Part shown: in pieces, positions 53,512 through 61,970 of the stretch
Layout of the letters: the number at the start of each line of letters is the position of its first letter
Position numbering within the stretch: position 1 is the first letter of the stretch
The notes under the pieces: model-generated
Databases searched by the model: none
Seen by the model: only the letters and a program-made list of their open reading frames with translations
Told to the model about the DNA's origin: nothing
NCBI GenBank assembly: GCA_963845485.1
Contig: CAWJSI010000015.1
Span: 424,384-488,383, forward strand
Length of the DNA: 64,000 nt
Direction of reading: 5' to 3'
DNA from: Bog-756 sp963845485
GTDB taxonomy: Bacteria > Actinomycetota > Acidimicrobiia > Acidimicrobiales > RAAP-2
Made by a program: the position numbers and the translations under genes

Positions 53512-54012
53512 CTACTTGGTGATGACGGGATCGCCCGCCGGGTCGAGCACGTACCAGCGGCCCCCGGCGTTGGTCAGCGCCTGACCGGTCGCGGTACCCG
53601 GCGTCCGGTCCGGCGGCCAGAGGTAGAGGGGCCAGCCGTTGTAGGTGATCTGGGAGGTACCGTCCCGGCGGGGTGCCGTCCCGAGGAGACCCGGCTCGAC
53701 GCCGGCACCGGCCACCGGACGAGAGACGCCGCTCGGGACGAGCAGGGGCGGCCACTGGATGGCGCAGATGCCATAGCAACGGGAAGGGCTGCCCCGTTTA
53801 TCTGTCTCGAACATGTACAGCGCAATGCCCTGGCCGTCCACGAGGATCGGCCCCAGTCCGGCAACGTTTTCGACCTTGACCTGGTACGTAGGACCGTGTT
53901 CGAGGGCGGCGTGGGTCTTCGTATAGGGAGTGGTGATCGCGGTGCCCGAGCTGGTGCAGCCGCCGAGCACGAGCGCCGAGCCGACCGCCACGACCACCGC
54001 CATCCGGACCAT
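53512..54012 (-). CDS. COG4315-type lipoprotein
   Basis: 166 residues from ATG 54012. The lipobox ALVLGGC puts the lipidated Cys at residue 19. Two COG4315 'secreted repeat' motifs are visible: ILVDGQGIALYMFETD and TYNGWPLYLWPPDRTPG, and CYGICAIQWPPLL lies between. The family function is unknown; members are exported and found with electron-transfer or haem genes. It lies 41 bp downstream of the DUF2889 gene, so it may be co-expressed. Confidence 0.85.
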   Translation of the reverse strand: MVRMAVVVAVGSALVLGGCTSSGTAITTPYTKTHAALEHGPTYQVKVENVAGLGPILVDGQGIALYMFETDKRGSPSRCYGICAIQWPPLLVPSGVSRPVAGAGVEPGLLGTAPRRDGTSQITYNGWPLYLWPPDRTPGTATGQALTNAGGRWYVLDPAGDPVITK

Positions 54013-54053
54013 CGTTCGATGGATCCCGGTTCCTCGTGGCACCACCGAGGGTG

Positions 54054-54662
54054 TCACGGGGTGCCGCGCCGTCCCGTGAAGGTGACGAGTGCCGGAGCCG
54101 GATAGGGGCCGATCCCCGGACGCCAACCGGCCTCCAGCTTCTGGTCGGCCACACCGCCTTCGGCCCAAATGTGACATGAGTCTCGGGCCCATGGGCTCGC
54201 GGCACCCGAGAGGAGGTCCGACTGCTGACCGAGGGACACCGCCCGGGCCCGTCGTGAGGTGACGGCCTGCACGACTACCGGCCCGAGCGAACGGGCCAAC
54301 TGTTCGAGATGGGTACAGCCCTTCGGACCACCAAAGCGATCCTGGACGGCACGGGTGTAGCCGCGGGCCACGGACAGCCCGGCCAAACCGGCAAAGGCGT
54401 CGGTGATTCCGGGGCATTCAGTGTGCGGAAACGTGCGCATCACCGCAGACGCCTCGGTGATGGTCAGGTCTTCCAATCTCACCGTCACCCTCAGCTCCAT
54501 GTCGTGCACGGTCCTGACTGCGCTCCCGTCCTCGGCCCACGGACGAGAGTCGCGAAGCGTCCCCACCACGATGATGGTCTCGCCGCCGTCAAAGGCCTCG
54601 AACTCCACCGATCGTCGGTGGAGGGGGATCGCCTCGGGGGGAGTGGTGGCGTCGGTCCTCAT
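54054..54662 (-). CDS. DUF2889 protein
   Basis: 202 residues from ATG 54662, whose ATGA overlaps the MhuD-like stop, showing translational coupling. The family pattern is present: RRSVEFEAFDGG, VHDMELRVTV, FPHTECPGITDAFAGLAGL and GGPKGCTHLEQL, with two conserved Cys. Function is unknown. Being coupled to a haem monooxygenase gene, it may act on a haem-derived or aromatic product; that is inference. The longer upstream frame is not used. Confidence 0.85.
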   Translation of the reverse strand: MRTDATTPPEAIPLHRRSVEFEAFDGGETIIVVGTLRDSRPWAEDGSAVRTVHDMELRVTVRLEDLTITEASAVMRTFPHTECPGITDAFAGLAGLSVARGYTRAVQDRFGGPKGCTHLEQLARSLGPVVVQAVTSRRARAVSLGQQSDLLSGAASPWARDSCHIWAEGGVADQKLEAGWRPGIGPYPAPALVTFTGRRGTP

Positions 54663-54994
54663 GCCGGCGGGGGCAGCGGCACGATGTCGTAGGACCACAG
54701 CTCGCTATGGGCTCCGACCGGTCGGGCTTCCTCGGATGTCTGGCCCGACCGCTCCGCTTCGGAGCGGTGGCCGTGGGCGAACGCCGGTGAGGCCACCCAG
54801 GCGTTGAAGGAGACCTCGTCGCGCCAGCGTGTGACCACTAGCCAGACCTCGCGGTCGTCGTTGGGCTGGAGCAGTTCGAAGCCCTCGAAGCCGTCGGCAC
54901 CGTCGACGGCGCCGGACCGTTTGGCGAAGCGCCGGGCCAGTTCGTCGCCCGAGCCTTCGCGCACGGTGATGGCATTGATCTTGATCACGGTCAT
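54659..54994 (-). CDS. MhuD-like haem-degrading monooxygenase (ABM fold)
   Basis: 111 residues. Residues 1-80 match the mycobacterial haem-degrading MhuD closely: VIKINAITVREGSGDELARRF with Asn7, GFEGFELLQP, and Trp66 in FNAWV with a nearby His (HGH, 74-76); Asn7 and Trp66 of MhuD are catalytically important. It would cleave haem and release iron. The C-terminal 25 residues differ from MhuD. It starts a coupled run with DUF2889 and then the lipoprotein. Confidence 0.82.
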   Translation of the reverse strand: MTVIKINAITVREGSGDELARRFAKRSGAVDGADGFEGFELLQPNDDREVWLVVTRWRDEVSFNAWVASPAFAHGHRSEAERSGQTSEEARPVGAHSELWSYDIVPLPPPA

Positions 54995-55071
54995 GGTCCG
55001 ATCATGGCCCGCCGGGACGCCAGGGCCAAATCACGGACGCGCCCGGCACCGGGGGCTCGGTCCCCGGTGGT

Positions 55072-55097
55072 CACACACACGTAATTACGGTGGTGTG
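55072..55097. promoter_or_regulatory. 26-bp palindrome between mhuD-like gene and MerR gene
   Basis: CACAC-aca-CGTAATTACG-gtg-GTGTG: a perfect 10-bp core palindrome (CGTAATTACG, 55080-55089) with outer arms that also pair, 20 of 26 positions. Located in the divergent promoter region, it is likely an operator for one or both genes. Confidence 0.5.
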
Positions 55098-55112
55098 ATA
55101 CCGTAGAACTGC

Positions 55113-55147
55113 AGGTTGACCGTCAGGTTTGGCTTTACGGTGAACCT
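55113..55147. promoter_or_regulatory. Inverted repeat before the Rv1828-like MerR gene
   Basis: AGGTTGACCGT (55113-55123) and ACGGTGAACCT (55137-55147) are inverted copies matching at 10 of 11 positions with a 13-bp spacer, ending 18 bp before the GTG. The position suggests an autoregulatory MerR operator; a hairpin in the leader is the alternative. Confidence 0.5.
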
Positions 55148-55164
55148 CTGATCGAGGTGGAGGA

Positions 55165-55740
55165 GTGGGAGTGACCGACAACGGATCTGCTGAGCGCATT
55201 GGTGGTCGAGGACCGCGCACATCCCCCCCGACCGAGCACCCCGAAGAGGGCTTCCGTGGAGCTCAGGTCTGCTCCCTTGTGGGCATCACCTACCGGCAGC
55301 TGGACTACTGGGCCCGCACCGGACTCCTGCGCCCGTCCATCACCGACGCCACCGGCAGTGGCAGCCAACGTCGTTACTCCTACGGCGATGTCCTGGAGCT
55401 GAAAGTCATCAAGCGTCTGCTCGACGCCGGCCTCAAGCTGCAGCAGGCCCGACAGGCCGTCGAGTGCCTGCGAGGCGACCTGGGCGCCGACCTCGCCTCC
55501 TCGCAGTTGGTGCTGATCGGGAGTCGCTCGGTGCTCGCCCAGTCTGATGGCGAGGTCGTGGACCTGCTCGCCGGAGGCCAGGGTGTCTTCAACATTCTCC
55601 CCCTCTCCGGTGTGGTCTCCGAACTCGAGGCGGCCATTGTGGAGATCGCCGGCGCGGCCTCGACCACGACGCCCGCGCCTCGCCCGGCCGGACACCCCGC
55701 TGCCGACTACCTGGCCACCGCCGAGGCGGCCGAGCGTTGA
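55165..55740 (+). CDS. Rv1828-like MerR-family regulator
   Basis: 191 residues from GTG 55165 with GGAGGAG just before. The DNA-binding part opens EGFRGAQVCSLVGITYRQLDYWARTGLL and has SGSQRRYSYGDVLELKVIKRLL, almost the pattern of the M. tuberculosis Rv1828 family. The distal part EVVDLLAGGQGVFNILPLSG matches too. In mycobacteria this gene follows gcvH and garA; here it lies upstream of gcvT and gcvPAB, so a glycine-cleavage link is suggested. The C-terminal Ala/Pro tail is extended. It is coupled by overlap to the next gene. Confidence 0.9.
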   Translation: MGVTDNGSAERIGGRGPRTSPPTEHPEEGFRGAQVCSLVGITYRQLDYWARTGLLRPSITDATGSGSQRRYSYGDVLELKVIKRLLDAGLKLQQARQAVECLRGDLGADLASSQLVLIGSRSVLAQSDGEVVDLLAGGQGVFNILPLSGVVSELEAAIVEIAGAASTTTPAPRPAGHPAADYLATAEAAER

Positions 55741-56135
55741 GCAGAGCGGTTTCGGGAGACGAGGCCAATCCCTTCGCTCCCGTGAAGCGGTTCGCTCACG
55801 AGTCCGAGCAGCGGTTCGCCCGCATCCTCGACTTCTACGGTGTCCTATGGGAGTACGAGCCGGTCGAGTTCGCTCTCGACTGGGATCCGAGCGGTCGGCC
55901 CACTGCAGGCTTCCGTCCCGACTTCTGGCTTCCCGAACCAGGCCTGTTCGTCGAGCTCACCACGCTCAATCAACGGCTGGTGACGAAGAAGAACGCCAAG
56001 GTGCGACGGCTGGGGCAGCTGTATCCCGACATCCGGGTTACCGTGCTCTACCAGCGGGACACCCTGGCGCTGCTGGCCAAATACGGCCTGGCCGGTGAGG
56101 CGCAGGTCCCCGCAGTGCTCTCTCGCATCGCCTGA
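55737..56135 (+). CDS. Small nuclease-like protein (PD-(D/E)xK-like)
   Basis: 132 residues overlapping the MerR stop. It contains FRPDFWLPEPGLFVELTT, the strand-strand arrangement of PD-(D/E)xK nucleases with the Lys replaced by Thr (ELT), and an N-terminal helix rich in Glu/Arg (HESEQRFARILDFYGVLWEYEP). The Lys pair that follows (VTKKNAKVRR) could supply the missing charge. It is probably a diverged endonuclease-fold protein. It is 25 bp from gcvT. Confidence 0.65.
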   Translation: MSRAVSGDEANPFAPVKRFAHESEQRFARILDFYGVLWEYEPVEFALDWDPSGRPTAGFRPDFWLPEPGLFVELTTLNQRLVTKKNAKVRRLGQLYPDIRVTVLYQRDTLALLAKYGLAGEAQVPAVLSRIA

Positions 56136-56160
56136 TCCACCGCACCGATATCCTCTCTGC

Positions 56161-57288
56161 GTGGGCGACACCTCCGAAGCTCCCCTGATCCCCGTCGACG
56201 GTGAGGTAGGAAGCGGCCTCCGGCACACCGCCCTGGTCGAGGCCCACACCCGGCTCGGCGCCAAGCTGGTCGAGTTCGGTGGGTGGGAGATGCCCCTGTC
56301 CTACACCGAGGGGACCATCGCCGAGCACCGGGCCTGTCGGGAGGACTCGGTCGTCTTCGACGTGAGTCACCTGGGCACGGTCCGGGTCGAAGGACCGGAC
56401 GCCTTCGACCGGCTCCAGGCCGCCCTCTCCAACGACCTACGGCGGGTGGCACCGGGTCGGGCCCAGTACACCCACCTCCTCGACGAGCACGACGGGTCCG
56501 TGGTCGACGACATCATCGTGTGGTGGGTCGCCGAAGACACCTTCGACGTCATGCCCAACGCCTCGAACACCGGACGCGTCATTGACGCCATCGGCGGCGA
56601 GGACACGACCGCCGACCGGTGCATCCTCGCTGTCCAGGGACCACACGCCCGGACCCGCCTGGCCACGGTGGCGCCCGAGGCGGCGGCGGTTCCACGCTTC
56701 GCGCTGGCCCCGTTCGTCTGGGAAGGCGTGGCCTGTCTCACCGCGGGCACCGGTTACACGGGCGAGGACGGGGTGGAGCTGTCGGTGCCGGCCGATGCCG
56801 CCGAAGCGCTGTGGTCGGCCCTGTTGGGCACCGGGATCCGGGCGGCCGGTCTCGGGGCACGGGACACACTCCGACTCGAGGCCGCCCTGCCTCTGCACGG
56901 CCACGAGCTGGGCCCAGGCATCACGCCGCTCCAGGCGGGACTGGGCTGGGTGGTGGGATGGGACAAGGAGGACTTCCGCGGGCGCAGTGCGCTGCTCGCC
57001 GAGCGCGAGCGTGGCGTGGCCCGGCGCCTCGTCGGCTTGGCCACCGAGGGCCGCCAGCCACCCCGGGAGCACGCCACCGTCTCTCGGGGGGAGCTCCAGG
57101 TGGGCACCGTCACCAGCGGCAATTTCTCGCCCATGCTCGAGCACGGGATCGCACTCGCCTTGGTGGCTGCCGCCAGTGGGGTCGAGTCCGACACCGAACT
57201 GGGCATCACCCAACGCGGGCGGGTCCTCGGGGCCCGTGTGGTCCCGACGCCGTTCGTCGAGGCGGGCCGGTGGGCCTCCGCCCGATGA
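56161..57288 (+). CDS. gcvT: Glycine cleavage system T protein (aminomethyltransferase)
   Basis: 375 residues from GTG 56161. The N-terminus LRHTALVEAHTRLGAKLVEFGGWEMPLSY, the VFDVSHLGTVRVEGPDA segment and the late GARDTLRLEAALPLHGHEL are the GcvT/folate-binding motifs. It transfers the aminomethyl group from H-protein to THF. No glycine riboswitch fits in the 25-bp gap upstream. It is followed by gcvPA (80 bp), which with gcvPB forms the P protein. Confidence 0.93.
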   Translation: MGDTSEAPLIPVDGEVGSGLRHTALVEAHTRLGAKLVEFGGWEMPLSYTEGTIAEHRACREDSVVFDVSHLGTVRVEGPDAFDRLQAALSNDLRRVAPGRAQYTHLLDEHDGSVVDDIIVWWVAEDTFDVMPNASNTGRVIDAIGGEDTTADRCILAVQGPHARTRLATVAPEAAAVPRFALAPFVWEGVACLTAGTGYTGEDGVELSVPADAAEALWSALLGTGIRAAGLGARDTLRLEAALPLHGHELGPGITPLQAGLGWVVGWDKEDFRGRSALLAERERGVARRLVGLATEGRQPPREHATVSRGELQVGTVTSGNFSPMLEHGIALALVAAASGVESDTELGITQRGRVLGARVVPTPFVEAGRWASAR

Positions 57289-57368
57289 CCAACGGGTTGA
57301 CCCGGCATTGGGTCCACGGCCGTCCTGTCCACTAGACACACAGCAACGAACGTTCGAGGAGCGGCTCC

Positions 57369-58718
57369 ATGGGCACCTACATCCCCCATACCGACGACGA
57401 GGTGACGAGCATGCTGGCCTTTCTCGGCCTCGCATCGGTCGACGAGCTGTTCTCCGTGGTGCCCGAGGCACTCCGGCTCCAGCGGGGCTTGGAGCTCGAC
57501 TCCGGGGTGGGGGAGCCCGACGTGCTGGCCCACATGGGGGACCTGGCCGACGGCAACCGGGCCCGCAACGACCGGCTGGTGTGCTTTGCCGGGGGAGGGG
57601 CCTACGACCATGAGATCCCATCGGTCACCAAGGCCTTGGCCGGCCGATCGGAGTTCGTCACCTCGTACACGCCCTATCAGCCCGAGGTGGCCCAGGGCGT
57701 GCTGCAGGCCGTCTTCGAGTACCAGACCATGGTGGCCAGGCTGGCCGGGCTCCCGATCGCCAACGCCTCGCTCTACGACGGTGGGAGCGCGGCCGTGGAG
57801 GCGGTCAATCTGGGTGTCGCCGCCTCGGGTCGGGCCTCGGTGTGGCTCTCGGCCGGTATCCATCCCCACTGGCGCCAGATGCTGGCTACGGCCTCGCTCG
57901 GCACCGGTCACCGGATCCGCACCGTTCCCCTGCAAGGCGGACTGACCTCCTGGCCCGTCGACAGCACCGCACGTGACGACCAGCCCGGTGTTGTCGTGGT
58001 GGGGTACCCCAACTACCTCGGCTGCATCGAGGACCTGGGCGAGGCCCGTGCCCTCTGTGACCGCACCGGGGCCCTCCTCGTCGTAGCCGTTGACCCGGTC
58101 TCGGCCGGCCTGCTCAAGTCGGCGGGGGAGTGGGGTGCAGACGTGGTGGTCGGTGAGGGCCAGGTGTTCGGGACGACACTGGGCTTCGGCGGTCCCTATC
58201 TCGGACTGTTCGCCTGTGCCGAGGCCCACGTACGCCGACTGCCCGGACGCCTGGTGGGGGAGACCGTCGACGTGGAAGGACGCCCGGCCTATGTAACCAC
58301 CCTCCGGGCCCGGGAACAGGACATCAGACGGGAGAAGGCCACCTCGAACGTGTGCACCAACCAGACGCTCATGGCGGTAACCGCGGCCATCCAGCTCGGA
58401 TGGCTGGGCACCTCGGGCTTGGCCGAGCTGGCCCGTCGCTGCGCCCAGGCCACCCACTATCTGCGGCGCTCACTGCTCGCCCTCGACCGGGTGGAGCCGT
58501 ACGCGGAAGCCCCGGTGGTGCGTGAGTTCGCCGTGCGCCTCCCGGTACCCGCCTCCGTCGTTGTCGAGCGAATGGCCGATGCCGGCTTCCTCGCCGGGAT
58601 TCCGTTGGACGAGGGATTCGACGACGGGGAGCACGGCCTGCTCATCTCGGTAACCGAACGCCGGACCCGGGACGAGATCGACTCCTATGTCACGGCGCTG
58701 GCCAAGGCGGTGGCCTGA
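57369..58718 (+). CDS. gcvPA: Glycine dehydrogenase (decarboxylating) subunit 1
   Basis: 449 residues. The N-terminal half of split P protein: YIPHTDDEVTSMLAFLG, LCFAGGGAYDHEIPSV-like segment and YTPYQPEVAQGVLQAVFEYQTMVA, then EGQVFGTTLGFGGPYLGLFA. With subunit 2 it decarboxylates glycine using PLP and reduces H-protein lipoamide. The TGA and the gcvPB ATG overlap by one base (CTGATGG), so the two are translated together. Confidence 0.95.
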   Translation: MGTYIPHTDDEVTSMLAFLGLASVDELFSVVPEALRLQRGLELDSGVGEPDVLAHMGDLADGNRARNDRLVCFAGGGAYDHEIPSVTKALAGRSEFVTSYTPYQPEVAQGVLQAVFEYQTMVARLAGLPIANASLYDGGSAAVEAVNLGVAASGRASVWLSAGIHPHWRQMLATASLGTGHRIRTVPLQGGLTSWPVDSTARDDQPGVVVVGYPNYLGCIEDLGEARALCDRTGALLVVAVDPVSAGLLKSAGEWGADVVVGEGQVFGTTLGFGGPYLGLFACAEAHVRRLPGRLVGETVDVEGRPAYVTTLRAREQDIRREKATSNVCTNQTLMAVTAAIQLGWLGTSGLAELARRCAQATHYLRRSLLALDRVEPYAEAPVVREFAVRLPVPASVVVERMADAGFLAGIPLDEGFDDGEHGLLISVTERRTRDEIDSYVTALAKAVA

Positions 58719-60259
58719 TGGTCGCCTCGAACGGCCCAGGACCCGGCGCCCCCGGAGGCCAGGCCACCAGCGCGCCCCTATTGGGCCGGGAAGCCGAGCC
58801 CACCCTGTTCGAGCTCTCCCACCCGGGTCGGAGCGGCTGGTCGTTCCGCACCACCGGCGTGCCCGAAATGACGGTCGAGGAGTTGGTCCCCGAAGCCCAC
58901 CGACGGACGGCCCCGGTGGCACTGGCCGAGGTATCCGAGCGCGATCTGGTGGCCCACTTCACCCGGCTCTCCCATCGACAGTTCTCGGTCGATCTGGGGG
59001 CCTATCCGCTCGGCTCGTGCACTATGAAGTACAACCCCAAGGTGTGCGACACCGTGGCCGGCCTTCCCGGCCTGGCCGGCGTCCACCCGGCCGCCCCGGC
59101 CTCGCTGAGCCAAGGCTGGCTCGGACTCCTGGTGGAGTTGGAAGAGGCACTGTGCGAGATCACCGGGATGGCCGCGGCCACCCTGCAGCCCGCCGCCGGT
59201 GCGGCCGGCGAGCTCACGGGGCTGTTGCTCATGCGGGCCTGGCACGAGGCCCAGGGTTCACCGCGCACCAAGGTGATCATCCCCGATTCGGCCCACGGCA
59301 CCAACCCCGCCTCGGTGACCCTGGGCGGCTACCAGGTGGTCACCGTCCCCTCCGACGAACGGGGCTGTGTGGACATGGCCGCCCTCGCCACCGTGCTCGA
59401 CGAGGACGTGGCCGGCATCATGCTCACCAACCCCAACACCCTCGGACTCTTTGAAGAGGACATCGCAGCGATCGCCGCGGCCGTGCACGAGGTGGGCGGG
59501 CTCCTCTACTACGACGGAGCCAACCTCAACGCCATCCTCGGGGTGGTGCGGCCCGGGGACATGGGCTTCGACATTGTCCACATGAACCTGCACAAGACCT
59601 TCGCCACCCCCCACGGCGGGGGAGGGCCGGGGGCGGGACCCGTCGCCGTCTCGGAACGCCTCGTCCCCTTCCTGCCCGGGCCAAGGGCGACCCGCGTGGC
59701 CTCGAACGACCAGACCCCGGTGTATGCCTGGACCACCCCTGAGCGGTCCATCGGACGGATGCATACGTGGCACGGCAACGCCCTCGTGCTGGCCCGGGCG
59801 TTGGCCTACATCCTGGCTAATGGGGGAGATGGACTTCGCCAGGTCGCCGAGACCGCCGTGCTCAATGCCAACTGGATCCGCCAGCGCCTGACCGGTACCT
59901 ACGACGTGCCCTTCGACCGCCCCTGCATGCACGAGGTCGTACTCTCGGCCAAGACCCTCAAGCAGGCCCACGGAGTGCGGGCCCTCGATGTGGCCAAGCG
60001 CCTCTTGGAAGAGGGCTTCCACGCACCGACGGTCTACTTCCCGCTCATTGTGGACGAGGCCCTCATGATCGAGCCCACCGAGACGGAGAGCCCTCAGACC
60101 CTCGAGGCCTTGGCCGAGTCGCTCGAGCGCATCGCCTACGAGGCGGCCACCGAGCCCGAGGGGACCCTGGCCGAGTATCCCCGCCACACCCCGGTGCGCC
60201 GGGTCGACGAGGCCCGAGCCGCCCGCACCCTCATCCCGACCTTCGACGCCCGGCGCTGA
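58718..60259 (+). CDS. gcvPB: Glycine dehydrogenase (decarboxylating) subunit 2
   Basis: 513 residues. The PLP lysine is K293 in MNLHKTFATPHGGGGPGAGP, with HGTNPASVTLGGYQVV and YDGANLNAILG upstream, as in GcvP C-terminal halves. It forms the heterotetrameric P protein with gcvPA. No gcvH follows: the next gene is a reductase-like protein, so H protein must be encoded elsewhere. Confidence 0.95.
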   Translation: MVASNGPGPGAPGGQATSAPLLGREAEPTLFELSHPGRSGWSFRTTGVPEMTVEELVPEAHRRTAPVALAEVSERDLVAHFTRLSHRQFSVDLGAYPLGSCTMKYNPKVCDTVAGLPGLAGVHPAAPASLSQGWLGLLVELEEALCEITGMAAATLQPAAGAAGELTGLLLMRAWHEAQGSPRTKVIIPDSAHGTNPASVTLGGYQVVTVPSDERGCVDMAALATVLDEDVAGIMLTNPNTLGLFEEDIAAIAAAVHEVGGLLYYDGANLNAILGVVRPGDMGFDIVHMNLHKTFATPHGGGGPGAGPVAVSERLVPFLPGPRATRVASNDQTPVYAWTTPERSIGRMHTWHGNALVLARALAYILANGGDGLRQVAETAVLNANWIRQRLTGTYDVPFDRPCMHEVVLSAKTLKQAHGVRALDVAKRLLEEGFHAPTVYFPLIVDEALMIEPTETESPQTLEALAESLERIAYEAATEPEGTLAEYPRHTPVRRVDEARAARTLIPTFDARR

Positions 60260-60272
60260 GCGGAGCACAGTC

Positions 60273-60833
60273 GTGGACGGGATCTTTACCACCCGCTTCG
60301 TCGATCCCTACCTCCGGTTCCACAAGTACATCTACGAGCGGTCCGACGGCCGGGTGGGCACGCACAGCAATCGGGTACCCGCCCTGCTGCTCACCACCAC
60401 GGGACGGAAGACCGGCTTGGCCCGGACCAACGGGCTGACGTACTGCCGTGACCGGGGGGACCTGATCGTGGTGGCCTCCAACGGGGGGAGTGACCGCCCT
60501 CCGGCGTGGCTCCTCAATCTGCAAGCCGATCCCGACATCACCGTGCGAGTGGGGCGCACTGTCTTTCCGGCCACCGCCCGGGTGGCCGATACCGAGGAGC
60601 GCGCCCAGCTCTGGCCGTTGGTCAACCGGACGAACCGGGGGATGTCCCGCCTCTTTCACCCCGGCGTGACCGGTCGCTACGACGTCTACCAGCGCCACAC
60701 GACCCGGGAGATCCCCGTAGTCATCATCACGCCCGATCGGTCGCCGGCCCTGATCGGGCGAAACCCCCTACCGCTCAGTCGAGCAGGTCGGGCTGCTCAC
60801 GCACGATGCGGTCGAACAGGGGCTGGAAGCTGA
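60273..60833 (+). CDS. Deazaflavin-dependent nitroreductase-family protein
   Basis: 186 residues from GTG 60273. The split-barrel core has ALLLTTTGRKTGLARTNGLTY, VVASNGGSDRPPAWLLNL and PDITVRVG, the F420-binding signature of the Ddn (FDOR-A) family. By family it uses reduced F420. The last 20 residues (SRAGRAAHARCGRTGAGS) overlap the convergent aldolase gene and look like non-native tail, so a lost stop is possible. Confidence 0.85.
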   Translation: MDGIFTTRFVDPYLRFHKYIYERSDGRVGTHSNRVPALLLTTTGRKTGLARTNGLTYCRDRGDLIVVASNGGSDRPPAWLLNLQADPDITVRVGRTVFPATARVADTEERAQLWPLVNRTNRGMSRLFHPGVTGRYDVYQRHTTREIPVVIITPDRSPALIGRNPLPLSRAGRAAHARCGRTGAGS

Positions 60834-61539
60834 ACCACCCGGCCATATGGGACCCGACCTGGCTGGCCGTCGTCCTCGCCATCTCCGGGTCGATGAGGAT
60901 CGGGGTTCCGGCGGAGCTGGCCAACAGCTGGGCCTGACACGAACGCTCCATGGTGATGAACCACCAGGCCGCCTCGTCGACGGTGTGACCGACAGTCAGA
61001 AGGCCGTGGTTGCGGAGGATGGCTGCTTTGTTTCCGGCCAGGGCGTGGGCGATCCGCTTGCCCTCTTCGAGATCGAGCACCACCCCGGTGTAGTCGTCGA
61101 AGACAGCGTGGTCCTCGTAGAACGCACACACGTCCTGGGTGATGGGGTCGAGCAGCTTGCCCATGGCCGACCAGGACTTGCCGTAGATGGAGTGGGAGTG
61201 CGCCGCCGCCACCACATCGGGGCGTGCCGCGTGGATCTGGGAGTGGATAACGAAGGCCGCCGTGTTGACCGGCTTGCCTCCCTCGACCACTGCGCCCTCG
61301 TGATTGACGAGGATGAGGTCCGAAGCCCGGATCTGGCCGAAGTGCATGGCGAAGGGGTTCACCCAGAAGTGGTCCAACCGTTCGGGGTCACGGGCGGTGA
61401 TGTGGCCGGCCACCCCCTCGTCGAATCCGAACTTCGAGAACAGCCGGAACGCTGCGGCCAGACGCTGCTTACGGTAGGTCCGGTCCTCCTCGGGGGAGTC
61501 GAATACTCCACCTGTTGGGTAGTTCACAATCTCGGTCAC
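60775..61539 (-). CDS. Class II aldolase/adducin family protein
   Basis: 254 residues. The zinc-site histidines are in AAAHSHSIYGKSW and in LRNHGLLTVG, and a Glu lies near residue 25 (FDEGVAGHITARDP). It matches fuculose-phosphate-aldolase-like and non-enzymatic adducin-type members; the substrate is unknown. It is convergent with the nitroreductase-like gene and is the last gene before the less GC-rich end of the window. Confidence 0.88.
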   Translation of the reverse strand: MTEIVNYPTGGVFDSPEEDRTYRKQRLAAAFRLFSKFGFDEGVAGHITARDPERLDHFWVNPFAMHFGQIRASDLILVNHEGAVVEGGKPVNTAAFVIHSQIHAARPDVVAAAHSHSIYGKSWSAMGKLLDPITQDVCAFYEDHAVFDDYTGVVLDLEEGKRIAHALAGNKAAILRNHGLLTVGHTVDEAAWWFITMERSCQAQLLASSAGTPILIDPEMARTTASQVGSHMAGWFSFQPLFDRIVREQPDLLD

Positions 61540-61970
61540 CGCTACCTCCTCGGTCGGTGGGGCGCCACTTCTGGTCCTACCGGTGGCGTATGGCTACATT
61601 CTAAGCCCCTTGGACCTGGTGCAGGTGGGTGACCGATCAAGACCAGCCCCTGGCGCCATCGGGTCAAGCTGCCACGATCAACGACTCCCGCTCGAGGTTC
61701 CGCCCAGCCACTCATCACCGACAGTAGCCAAGGCGCCTATCGATGGCCCGCGGCCTTTGGGATTCTTCTCACCGATGGGCGGAGCGGGTGTACCTCTGCA
61801 TGGCGATCCTCCTATTTCCAGCGGTCCCAATCGCCGGGGCATAGGGGGTGCCACTCAGCCTTGAGCGTTGCCGCACCGTGCGAGGCGCCCTCCGCTCTGT
61901 GGGTTACGAAGCTAAATGCTGCGGAAGCGCCGCGACAACATGACCCAGAACCACTTGAGGAACAGTTCAT
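61540..61970. other. 431-bp region without a supported gene
   Basis: Short frames on both strands lack start signals, domain patterns and coding-like composition. The bases look less GC-rich than the core. Nothing further can be assigned. Confidence 0.45.

Noticed and set aside
56136..56160. Glycine riboswitch before gcvT
   Set aside because: Only 25 bp between the upstream gene and gcvT; no room for an aptamer.
61583..61864. 93-codon plus-strand frame in the 61.5-62 kb gap
   Set aside because: No start context or family pattern; Pro/Gly-rich composition.
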